From Aquila chrysaetos chrysaetos (lineage: Eukaryota; Chordata; Aves; Accipitriformes; Accipitridae), in assembly GCF_900496995.4 (NCBI RefSeq), contig NC_044009.1, positions 8,836,001 to 8,900,000 on the forward strand: 64,000 bases of DNA, read 5' to 3'. Below, piece by piece: positions 47,001 through 57,800 of the stretch. Both the position numbers and the translations under genes were made by a program. The notes under the pieces were generated by a model. The model was not told the DNA's origin, searched no databases, and saw nothing but the letters and a program-made list of their open reading frames with translations. The stretch's first letter is position 1; every line of letters starts with the position of its first letter.

Positions 47001-50000
47001 CGATCTCATAGAGGCGGAGAGGACTCTAGATGCCAGTGGGGCAGGCCAACAAATAAAAATGTATAAAAATGAATAAAACCACCATCAAATTAAACCAGTC
47101 ATGGCTCAGAGGCATGAGAAAAGCCCCTCTGCGTGCAGACCGGCTGCGGGCCCCCAGCCAAGGGCGGCACTGTCGCAGAAACATCTTCGTGCTAAATATA
47201 ACAAGGGGCACTGAAATGGCTTTTAAAATTATTTTAATAATTTGTTTTTTGGGATTTTTTTTTAAGGAAAAAAAGGTGATTTTTTTTTCTACTCTATTAT
47301 TCACGTGGAATTTCAGTGCCGCGGCAATTTAGTGAGATTTGCTGCAATCTTGGCATCTGGGGGGTCATTTTCCCTTTTGCCTCATTTCTGCCTATTTAAA
47401 AATTAATATTATTTCACAGGGGTTTGGATGCAAGCAAGAGGTATGACCAGAAATCTCAATATTGGTCATCATACTGATTTTATTAAATAAAAGTATGCTG
47501 GGGGGGGGGGGGGGAACTCCCCATGTTTTAGCCTGGATGTGATGTGGATGGAGGCAGATCCCACGTATCGCAGTGAACCCTGTGTCCTGTTCCCATATTT
47601 TATCCTGCTTTGCCCTGTGCAAAACACATGAGGAATTGTCCAGAGGACAGTGGGGGCCTTTATACCCCCAAACACGTTATCGTCGCTCAGTTATTTTCCC
47701 ACCCCCCCTGCTTTGATGTGCTTCCAGCCTGGGCGTCCATCCCCCGGGAGCCCTTGGGTGACTTGTGGAGATGTCCCGGGAGCCACTGAGGACCCCAAAT
47801 CCCTGCTTTTTGGGGTGGGACGGGATGTATTTGTGGTCCAGGTGCCGCGGACAGGATGAGGATACTGAGCTAAGACAATGGCTTTGCAAAATCCTGGATG
47901 AGAAGCATCATCCCCCAAGGAAAAACCAAGCACAGCGTCATGGGACAGGGGGTCCTGCCCCTCCGCGGGGAAAGCAAAAATCAGCTTCAATTAGCCAAGT
48001 GCCCAATTAAGCACAAGGCAGCTCTGAATTGATGGAAAATGGGAGAAAATAAGGGACAGCCCAGCTTAAGGGGGCAATAAGAGGAGGATGCTGGTCGTGT
48101 TCAGCCTTGGGAAGAGCTCTGCGGAGGGACCAAGTGGTGTCTGCAAACACAAGATGCTGGATGCAACCCTGCTGCATGGGACATCTGGGCTCTTCCATGG
48201 CTTTAGCCTTAAATTAAGCAATTTTTAAGGCCACATCCCTGCTTTCGAGAGCAACACATGGCAAAAGACTCAAGATATTTAGCGAGCACCTGGCCAGGAG
48301 GGCAAAAAACATTGAGCATGGGAGGGAATCGCCTGCCTGGACCACGCTACCCAAGTTGCTTCGACCCAGCAAAGGCGTCACTTGCAGGGGACTGGCTCAG
48401 ATTTGGAAAAGGGGAGAACAAAGAGACGATTTTAGAAAGATGCCCATGATTGGAAACATTTTAATACCACTGAGTCACAATTTTTAGTACAAACAATCAG
48501 CAAAAAAATGCATTTAAAAATCCCAACTGGTCCCATTCCCACGGCCATGCATCCCATAGAAAAGTTAATGCAATTTTATATTAAAAGAATAAAAACATTC
48601 TTCTACACAATGCTGTGCTCCTGATATAAAAACACCTTTTAGATTTTTTTTTTTTCTTTTTAAAGCACGAGTTTCCTTTTCAATCCTCACTGCAGTAGCT
48701 TTTGGTGTGTATTTTTGGAGGGGAACCCCACAAGTTGGGTTCAGCCAACCAAGCACCTGATGGGTGAAGACAGACTATAAGCACTGCTCTCCCCTGATGG
48801 GTGAAGAAGACATTTTTATAGGGGGTCTGCAATTTAAAAGAGAAAGAGGGCTGTTAGTCCCAAGTGAGAGAGAGGAATCAACCCCCCCCCGGGGCAAAAA
48901 TAGCATTGCTTCCCCTCCAGCACAGACCACGACCCAAAACAGCTCATGAGCATAAAATAAAATTGAGGGAAAGGAAATAAAATAGAGCAACATAAAATAA
49001 AATAGAGGAAAATTAAATAAAACAGAGCAAAATAAAATAAAAAAAAATTCAGCTACTTCAGCTAATTGGGATTCAAAAAAATATATAATCAATCTCTTTG
49101 GATCATTTCCACTGTTTTTTCCTGCAGGTTAGCTGGCATAGCACACGCAATACAGATGGATGGATGGAGGTATGGGGGGTTTTGGGGGGATTTACAGATG
49201 AAATTGGAGCTACGGCGTTTGCAGAGCAGTTAGTAGCTGTCAAGATGAGGTACAAGGAGGTGGAGGCAATTAGCACGTTGGTGTTTGAAGACTTCACCGC
49301 CCGCTCCAGGGGATCCTGTTGGGGGGAAGAGGGATTTGGACACAGTGGGGAGGCATCAAAATTCATGGGTCTGTCCATCTGCTACCTGAAATAGCTGCGC
49401 TGGGCACCAAAAATAAAAACAAACCACTGCTTTGTGTTCAAAGCCCCCTTTTTGCCTGCTTTAATTTGACCAACGCCATTTATTCTTCTGCTTAACAAGG
49501 CCACATACTTGTGCCTGGTGAGAAATAAGCCCAGGGCAGATTTTAGCTGGCAGAACTCAGCTGGAGCACCAGCAACTGGGCTCAAATCAAGAATTAATAA
49601 TAATTAAAAATAATGCTGCTTTTGGGTGGCAATGAGGCAGGGGAAAGCTTGCACCCCAAAAGCATCCCTCTGCCAAAAGCGGGGTGCAGGGATGCTCGAG
49701 CCCCGGGTTGGGCTGGCTCTGATGGAGGTGGGCAGCAGCTTCATCCCGGGAAAACCAAGCACCGGCTTTGCTCCCCGCTTGCTCCTGAAAACAGGATGCA
49801 GAGGGTGGGTGGGGTGTGGGGAGGTGACAGCACAAAGCACTTCTGTGCAGCACACCCCCACGGGACCGGCATCGTGCCCCCACGGGAGCGGCATCGCCCC
49901 GCCGCTGCCATCGCTCCGCAGATGGACGCGGTCCAGCCACCCACGGTCCTGGCCACCCTGGTGGGGGTCAACCCGCCTGGCTGGGGGGAGCCTGGCAATG

Positions 50001-50199
50001 ATGGATACGGGAGCTATGACCACCCAAACCCCCTATTTTAGAGGATTGCGCTGCAAATGGTGCTGAAACCTGGAAGATGAGGAGGAGAAGAAAGGTCTCG
50101 TGGGGCATCCAGGGACCAGGCAGGGTGGGAGTGCCGGGGTCTTGCCGGTTTCTGGGGAGGGGAGGGAGGCAGCGGGCGGCAAGAGGGCAGGGTTAGGGA
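44036..50199. other. Region between the two claudins
   Basis: About 6 kb upstream of the CLDN16-type gene and downstream of CLDN19. It should include the promoter and any 5' exon of the former and the 3'UTR of the latter, but neither could be delimited. Visible items are a G homopolymer (47,501-47,514), an A/T-rich simple repeat (48,950-49,050), poly(T) runs, and a 24-bp near-duplication 'cccccacgggaccggcatcg' / 'cccccacgggagcggcatcg' near 49,855-49,900. No further gene was recognised. Confidence 0.4.
48950..49050. repeat. AAATA-rich simple repeat
   Basis: Imperfect units of 'aaataaaatagagg' type repeat about five times. The T-rich complement gives a spurious Phe/Leu-rich open frame. Confidence 0.7.
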
Positions 50200-52686
50200 T
50201 CAGACGTACTCCCGAGTCGTCGAAGGCTGCGACTGTCGGTAGTACTGCTGTCCTCGCCGCTCTTTGGCGGGGCAGGAGCAGCACAGGAGGGACCCCCCCA
50301 GCACGGTGAGGCTGGCGGCCCCCCAGCCGACGAAGAGAGCTGAGCCGAATTCGTACCTGCGGGGAGAGAGAGAGGGGGGAGCATTGGGGAGGGGGGGAGC
50401 TGGAAGAGGCAGAAGTGCAAACTGAGGTGGGCACAAGGATGCTCGAAGCCCTGACGAGGCTACAGGCGACACTGAGGCAGATATTGGTTCTTCTTCTCTC
50501 TGGCCACCCCCATCTTTTACGCTGGCCAAATCCAGTGACTAGGTTTCCCCGTGCTTTAATCCTCCCTTGGACTGAAACCCCACGTGAGCGCTTTTACTCT
50601 GTCCCAGTGCAAAGTTGGCGCTAGTACCGACTAAATCTTTAGCATCGGGGAGACCTTCCGCACCATGGCAGCTGTGGGGTGACACAGGTCCCACCCTGTG
50701 TGGGACATCTGCCTACGACCCAGCGCGTTGCCAAAACTGGCAAGGGAAGGTCCTATGGGAAGCGCAGGGACAAGATGGGATTCAGATAAAGAGCATCCCC
50801 TGAGCCGGGCTCTTACCTGGCGTTGATGGGGACGGTGCTCTCTCTGAAGAATTCGTAGGTGACCTGTGTTGCATACAGGGACACGGCGGCCAACGTGCAC
50901 AGACCTGGACATGGAATCGCAGAATGGTTTGGGTTGAAGGGACCTTTAAAGGTCATCTAGTCCAATCACCCTGCAATGAGCAGGGACATCTTCAACTAGA
51001 CATCAAACCTTGAACATCAACAACACCCAGCCCATCACCAAACCTCTCCCCTTCCTCCATCAAACAGCTTTTAAAAGGTGTTTGAGGTCTTCTGCATCAG
51101 AGAGGTGCAAAGGCTGGAGCTGCCTTACCGGAGAGGACAAAGAGGATGCCTCCAGCAACAGCGATGCGGCTCTTGGTAATGGGATCCTCTTCGCCAACTT
51201 TGGTGCATTTCATGCCCACCACGCTCACAATGATGCCGAAGAAGCCCAGGAGGAGAGAAATCACCATGAGAGCCCGGGAGGTCTGGATGTGAACTGTAAG
51301 CGGGGGTGGGGGGGGAGAAAAGCCGCTCGCCAGCATGTGCTTTCGGCCACAGCCGGACTCCGAAAGCAAGGTCACCTCGTCCCACGCCGGGGATGAACCT
51401 GTCCTTAACCCTGTCCTTGCTGCGTGGCTCCCATGTCACCCCTTCCCCAGCCTGGGAGACCTCAGCTCAGCTCAGGGCACCGCTCCCAATGTCTTCCCTG
51501 ACCTTCCTCCCTGCCACACTCATCCTCGCCATGATTTCCTGGGCTGGGAAACACCTTGCCCACAGCGGCACCACAGTCCCCAAATGCCACAAGGGTGATG
51601 CACAGCCCCGGGGCTCGTGATGTCCCCATGGGGCACTGTCAGTCCCCAAACTTGATGCCCACCCTGGAGGTCAGACCCACAGGGGCCGGGGTGGGGGGGT
51701 CTCAGACACACAAAGGGGCTCAAACCCATGGAGACAAGAGGGGGTCAGACCTGGGGGGGGGTGTCAGGGGCCAAGAGGGGCTCAGACCCACTGGGTGGAG
51801 GGGGAAGACTTGGACCCACATTGTGGCTCAGACCAGTGGAGGGGTAAAGGGGGCTCAGGCGCATTAGAGGGGCTCAGACCCATGGCGGGGGGGTTGCACA
51901 AGAGGGCTCAGACCTACAGAGGACTCAGACCACTGGTGGGGCCAGGGAAGCTCAGACCCCCAGGGGCACTCAGACGTGGAGAGGGTACAGATTTGTTGGG
52001 GGGTTCAAACCCACAGAGGGGCTCAAACCCACGGGAGGCTGACTCCAACCCACAGAGGGGCTCAGACCCTTATCAGGGAAGGGGTCAAACCCACAGAGGC
52101 GCTTGGACCCATATGGGCGTGTCAAACCCATAAGATGGGCTCAGACCCTTAAGGGGGGGGGGTCAAACCCATAAGAGGGGCTCAGACCCATATGGGGGGG
52201 GGTGTCAAACCCATAAGAGGGGCTCAGACCCCTACGGGGGGGGGGGGTGTCAAACCCATAAGAGGGGCTCATACTCATATAGCAGCTTCAAACCCAGAGA
52301 GGAGCTCAGACCTGCAGGGGGGCACGGGCAGTTCAGACACACAGGGGCGCTCACACCCACGGAAGGGGGTGTCTCTATCCCACGGAAAGAAGTTAGGCTC
52401 ATCCCCACGGGGCCCCGGTCCCTTCACCCCCCCCCCATCCCATCCTCCCCGCCCCGTACCCACCGTCGAGGGAGAGGAGTGAGTCGTGGAGGCGGCACTG
52501 GACCTGCCCGGTGCTCTGGGCTGCGCAGCTCATCCACAGCCCCTCGTGAAGTCCCACGGCCGTAATGATGGCGTCCCCGGCGTACGAACTCTGCCTCCAC
52601 TGCGGCAGCACGGCCGCCGCCAGCGCCGCCACCCACCCGCCCAGCCCCGCCAGGTACCCGGCCAGCTCCCGCGCCCCGCCGCCCAT
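50200..52686 (-). CDS. CLDN19: CLDN19, claudin-19
   Basis: Minus-strand exons: 52686-52464 (223 bp), 51293-51129 (165 bp), 50904-50817 (88 bp), 50356-50200 (157 bp, stop TGA 50202-50200). They give 210 aa; the first two sizes are the classic claudin ones. There are four membrane segments. Loop 1 holds W30, GLW 49-51, C54 and C64 ([20 protein letters not shown]), close to mammalian claudin-19, followed by [11 protein letters not shown] and [11 protein letters not shown]. The C-terminus TREYV ends in a Y-V PDZ-binding motif, resembling the shorter human isoform rather than the 224-aa one. Claudin-19 is a tight-junction protein of kidney thick limb, retina and Schwann cells and a partner of claudin-16 (known). 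The extreme N-terminus ([10 protein letters not shown]) differs from human MANSGLQLLG. Intron 1 carries a minisatellite and intron 2 a CR1 tail next to exon 3. Confidence 0.95.
50908..51010 (-). mobile_element. CR1 LINE 3' end in CLDN19 intron 2
   Basis: The minus strand reads the conserved end of avian CR1: 'ggactagatgacctttaaag' type sequence, then 'ggtcccttcaacccaaacca', then 'ttctgcgatt' at 50,916. The same tail ends the larger CR1 at 60,108. Its terminus lies about ten bases from the AG of CLDN19 exon 3. The 5' limit is uncertain and may reach about 51,060. Confidence 0.8.
51690..52375. repeat. Minisatellite in CLDN19 intron 1
   Basis: Diverged units built from 'aggggctcagacccataagg' and 'gggggtcaaacccataagag', period about 20 and 40 bp, with G runs of 7-10. 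It fills most of intron 1 between 51,294 and 52,463. Confidence 0.85.
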
Positions 52687-52844
52687 CGCCGCCGCCGCCT
52701 CCCGCCTGCCCGCGCCGCGCTCCCCCCCCACGGCCACGGCCACGGCCCGCCGCGGCCACGCCCACGCCCCTCCCGGCCACGCCCCCTCACCACTCGGCCA
52801 CGCCCCCGGGGAGATTTGGCCGGAGGGGGCTGGGAGGAGGGAAA
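52687..52844 (-). promoter_or_regulatory. CLDN19: CLDN19 proximal promoter / 5'UTR
   Basis: GC-rich block of CGCC and 'ccacgccc' repeats (GC-box-like on the minus strand) between the start codon and the G-rich minisatellite. No TATA box was seen. The transcription start is probably within this block (inference). Confidence 0.5.
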
Positions 52845-53520
52845 AGGACATGGGGGGGGGGGGGGGGTGTTGGATCCGGGAGGGGGAAACTGGGATCTCA
52901 TGGGGAGCAGATTTGGGGTCCCACAGGGGGAGATTTGGGTCTGGGAGAAGCAGGAAGATTGGGGTCCTGGGGGGGATTTGGGACTTGGGGGGGGGGGGGG
53001 GGGGGAGATTTGGGTCTTGAGTGGGAAATTTGCGGCCTGGGGGAGGGGGGAAGATTGGGGTCCTGGGGGAGATTTGGGGCTTTTGGGGGGAGATTTGGGG
53101 CCTGGGGGAGGGGGGAAGATTGGGCTCCTGGGGGAGATTTGGGTCTTGAGTGGGAGATTTGGGGCCTGGGGGAAGGGGGAAGATTGGTGTCCTGGGGCAT
53201 GGGGATTTGGGGCCTGGGGGAGGATTTGGATCTGGGGGGGTGGAGGATTTAGGTCAGGGTAGGGTGTTTTGGGTCTGGGGCAATTTGGGTACTGGGGGGA
53301 AGATTTGAGGCCTCGGGGGCGATTTGGGGTTGGGGGGGGTTGGGTCTGGAGGAGGAGATTTGGGGCCTGGAGGGGGGGAGATTTAGATTGAGGGGGGGGG
53401 GTGATTTAGGGCCGGGGGGGTGATTTGAGTCTTGGGGGGGGGGGAAGAATAGGGTCTTGGGGGGGGAGATTTGGGGCACGGGGGGTATTTGGGTCTTGAG
53501 GGAGGTGGGGACCCGCCAAG
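52845..53520. repeat. G-rich minisatellite upstream of CLDN19
   Basis: Units of about 20-26 bp such as 'gggggagatttggggcctgg' and 'gggaagattggggtcctggg' repeat across nearly 700 bp, with G homopolymers up to about 16 (52,852-52,867 and near 52,987-53,004). The plus strand is strongly G-quadruplex prone. Long open frames on both strands here are artefacts of the repeat. Confidence 0.85.
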
Positions 53521-54489
53521 CAACAGTGGAGGGAGATGGGAAAATGGGGGTCCCCAAGGGAGGCAGGGAAGGGGGACTGGGGGAAGGTGAGCCCCCAACC
53601 CATCCCTGACCCCTTGCACCCCTGCCCGTGGGCCAGGACCCCCCTCCAGCCGCAGAGGCCCCGGGGGTGGCTCCAGGAATTTGGCACGGGAGTGGAGAAG
53701 GGGGTCGTGCCCCCCCACACCCCCAGGCCTGACCCTCGCCTCTCCACGGGGGGAATCCGGGCACGCCACCGCAGCATCAACAAGAGCCACCATTGATGGT
53801 GCAGGGGGGACACGTGCCACCGCCCCGGTGACACCAAGCAAGTGGCAGCCCCAGGACCTGGCAATCGTTAACCGCCCCGACCTCATCAGCAGTCTGCTCA
53901 CGCGCTCGGCCGGCCGGGGTCGGACACCGGGATGGTGGGCAACCACCAGCGGGACCATCCATTCATCCCAGAGAAACAGTCCCCCAGGACCCCTCCTCTC
54001 CCACTCTGATGCTGAACGGGACCTGCCCTACGCCCTCTCCAAATATTATAGGGGTGCCCAGCTCCGGCGGCGTGGGGCGGGATTTATTTACTCACATTCC
54101 CCAGATGGTTATGGTAATGGCCGGACACCCACGGGAACAATTCGATGCCCTGTTTGGGGGGTGCCACGGTGCTCAATGTCCTTCTTGTTCAAGGACGGTT
54201 CCCTCCCTAAAATCGTGGGTCCCTTCCCACGCTGCAGGAGCGGGGTCCAGGGGATGCTGTGGGGCTTATGTAGGGGTTGCAGCACCCATGGGACCTGCTT
54301 GCCCCTCAAAAAGTCCCCCTTGTCCCCCCAAAAATGCCTTCCTGGGATTGCAGGGCTGCAAAACCCTCAGGTAAATGTTTGCAAGGAGGGAAGGATGTGT
54401 CCCACCACCAGATGACAGCCAAGGGGGCAGGGTGGACAGCAGCCTCTGGCCCCCCCTTGCTCAGCAGGCGACAGCTTAGAAAAAAAACC
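53521..54489. other. CLDN19-P3H1 intergenic region
   Basis: About 1 kb between the CLDN19 upstream repeat and the P3H1 3' end. It contains open frames on both strands but no recognised gene, RNA or mobile element. Confidence 0.4.
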
Positions 54490-54844
54490 CCTGCCTTTAT
54501 TCACCCATTTTCTGCAGAAGGCACTTAAATAGCCGCAGGGTCAGCTGAGCAGCAAGGCACGTGTCTGCTACTGTGGCACCGGGTCCTCACCCCTAAAAAA
54601 GCATCCCTCCCTTGTCCCCCACCTCCCTCCCCAGAGTCTCTGCAATACCCCCAGGTCAGCTCCGCAGGGGGGATGCTGGATGCTGGATGCTGCAGGGGTG
54701 GTGCAGGGCATCCCCCAATTCCCCATCCCATGTCGGTTGGGGGCAGAGGGGGGGTCCTGTCCATCAGCCCCACGGCTGAGCAGCCTGAAGCCGCAACGCT
54801 GGTGTTCCTGGTCCCGGCAGGGAGGTCCTGGTCCCCATGGGACA
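54490..54844 (-). other. P3H1: P3H1 3'UTR and poly(A) signal
   Basis: AATAAA on the minus strand at 54501-54496, about 345 bases after the stop codon, is the first such signal. Confidence 0.7.
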
Positions 54845-57800
54845 TCACAGCTCATCCTTCCCCCCCGCGACGGCAGCTGGCGGTTCCTGCTCCGGCTCTG
54901 TCTCTGGCAGCAAATCTCCCTCTTCCGCACTGAAAAGCATCTTCACCAGGTCGTCTGCCTGCACGCGCTCCTGTGGGGCAAGACCCACGGGGATAAGCAC
55001 GGCCATTGTTCCCCCCAAAAAAACCCCACCCGCTGCTGGGGAGGGGGCTTACCCGCTCGCTGTGTCGAGGGTCCAGAGTGAACCAGAGGGCGATGGCACA
55101 GCGTTGGCCCTTGGTCACGGCTTTCACCCCGTGGGGGTTCTCCGAGCCGGAGGAGAAGCCCACGGCACGGCCACACTGCGGCTGAACCTCTGCCTGTCAT
55201 GGATGGGAGACCCCAGTCAGGATGCACCCAGTGGGCAAGGGGGTGAGCTGGTCCCCCCCAACCCAACTTCATCCCTTGCGGTGGCACAGGGCATGGGGCC
55301 AGGGGTTTGGTGCTGCACGTGGATCCTCAAGGAGCTGAGCTACTTACGGTCTCTGTCTTGGCATCCAGCTCGGTGAAGTAGAAAGCTCCTCCTTCAAAGT
55401 CCCCGTTGAGGTAGAGGATGGCACTAAACGAAGCAGGGGACAAGTGGAGGTGACGACCATCACCCCAGGCCACAGCTCTAGCAACTGGGACCACCCCCAA
55501 TGCCATGGCAAGAGCCAGAGGCAGGAAAGCCCGGGTTGGGCTGTCCTCCCACTCTGCTCCTTCCAACCCAGGTGCCAACCAAGCCATGGTGCCCTCACGT
55601 GGGGAAGCTCTGGCTGATGGACACCACCGGTACCTGTAATCCCGAAAGGTGTAGGCTGGAGGTTCCTTCACGCACACCAGGGCCTCTGCGTTGAGGATGC
55701 AGTTGTCCACGTGCACCTCATGGCTGTTATCACTCCGGCCTTCTTGCTTCTCTAGAGTGGAAGAAGACCTGGCACATCAGGACCCCTTTGTCCCTGCAGG
55801 ACCGGGGTCCGTCCCCAAGCTGCATGTGCTTGGAGGTGACAAGAAAGTCACGTGTAGCCTAAAGCCCTTCCACTTGCTGGAGCGTGGACCATGAGGGGCC
55901 ATTTGGAGGGCACAAGCCCCCATTGACTCGTCCCATGGCATCTCCATGGCCCTCCAAGACACAGCCTCTCCCAGCACCCAATCCCAAATGCCTCCAGGTG
56001 CTGAAATCTCTTACGGCATAAAGCCACCTGCCCCCTTAGAGGCAACCAACAGAGCTGCTCATCTTCCCAAACTGGGCTTAGGGACAAGCTCCCCACGCCT
56101 GCCTTTTGGGAAAAGGAGCAGGTTAGGGAGCAGCAAGGAGGTCTCTAAGGAAACGTCCAAGGCCAGACCACTCCAGCTGTTGGAGAGAACCCAGACAGGA
56201 CAAGAGGCTGAAGGAGACTCGCTTCTCCTCAGGTTGTGTTCCTCCAAGGCCATGCTCACCATCGATGGCTGTGCGGCACACCAGGTGGGAGTAGGAGAAG
56301 TGTAGCGGGACCTCCAGGCGGAAGTAGGACTCCATCATGTGCCGCACCTTCTCTGTCACGTTGTAGTAGAGGTAGGCGCTCTGCAGGGGCACCTTGCCCT
56401 CCTGGCCCAGCTGCGGGGGACAGAAAGGACATGGGCTCAGCCCCAGGTGGGTTGGGCAAGCACGGGCAGCTGCCTGCCTTCAAACCCACCCCCTCCCTTG
56501 TCTCCACAGCCTGTTTCTCCCCCCTCCCCACAGCCACCCTAACCTTGAGGGCCTTGAGGACAGTCACACCATAGAAGGTCTCGCTGGGAGTGTGAGGAGA
56601 TGTCTTCCCACGATAGCCGTCCCCGGCCGAGGCAGCTGCCTGTAAAACCCAATTAGTGTTACGGGTCTGACTTCTGAGCCGCAGGATGGGACCCTTCAGC
56701 ATCCCCTGCCCGCTCCTCCCGTCCCCGTGCTCACGTTGGTGAGTCTCTGCAGCTCCCGGCACTCCTCAGCAGAAAGGACTCCATCCACCACGACGCGCTG
56801 GGAGCCGTTCAGGGTCTTGGAGTTCATGGTGACACTGGCTCCTTCGTACACCAAGGGGCCACCTGTGGCACAAATGGGATCAGGAGGACGCAGGGATGGG
56901 TGCCACCAACTCTGGGGTACAGCGCTGTGGGAAGCTCTGGTCCTGCCACCTGCTCCTGCCACCACCCACGTGGAGGGACCGTGAGCTGGCAGTGGGGGAC
57001 ACGGAGGTCCCCATCCCACCTCCCCTCCTGGCCCTCCACACCTTCTCGGATGAACTTGCTCATATCGGCAGACTCCTTGGCCTTCTCCTCCACCAGCGTC
57101 TCGATCTCCTTCATGAGGTTGCCAATCTCCTCCGAGATGCGCGCTGCCGTCTCCCGCTCCACCCTGGGCATGCAGCAGCCGTCAATCCAACGAGGGGGAT
57201 CAGGACAAGGGCAGGACAAGTTGTCTCCAGGGGCTGGTGACAATGCCCAAGGCTGGAGAGAGTCATCTCAACGCAGCCCTCACCCTGAGCTGCTCGGGAT
57301 GACCTACCCATCCCCATCACCCAAGGGCCTATGGGGAGCAAAGTTCTGCCCTCCAGCAGCCTCTTCCAGCCCCAACACCAAAAAACCTCCCTAGCAGCAG
57401 CTCCATGGCCATGGTCTTTGGCCCAAACCCCATGGAGGAAGAGTGGTACATCCCATTGGTCCCCCCGTTGCATAGCCTTGGCCATCAGCCTGGGAGAGCA
57501 CTCACTTTTGTTTCTCTCGCAGCCTTTTTGGTATCACCTCTTCAGGTGTCCACGTGTCCTGCAGCCAGAAGAACAACATCAGGAGCTGGACAAGGATCTG
57601 GCTGGGACGCAGACCCCTTGTCCCCTTTCCAACTGGCCACTGCATCCAGCTTGGTCCAGCACCACTCACCGGGTCCACGAAGGGGATGCTGAAGATGTCA
57701 TAACTGAAGAAGAGCAGCTCCTTCTCCATCAGGCTTCGCTGGCGGTACGCCTGGATCTCCTGTGATGAGGGGCAGAGGGACCAGGTGAGGGCACGGCATG

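Noticed and set aside
48775-49092. 105-aa hydrophobic minus-strand frame resembling a membrane protein
   Set aside because: Produced by the complement of an AAATA simple repeat.
52486-53262. Long open frames on both strands upstream of CLDN19
   Set aside because: Generated by CLDN19 exon 1 in antisense and by the G-rich minisatellite; low-complexity Gly/Trp or Pro/Ser repeats.
51690-53520. Regularly spaced repeats that could suggest a CRISPR array
   Set aside because: Units are diverged, contiguous without unique spacers, in a vertebrate intron and upstream region; these are minisatellites.
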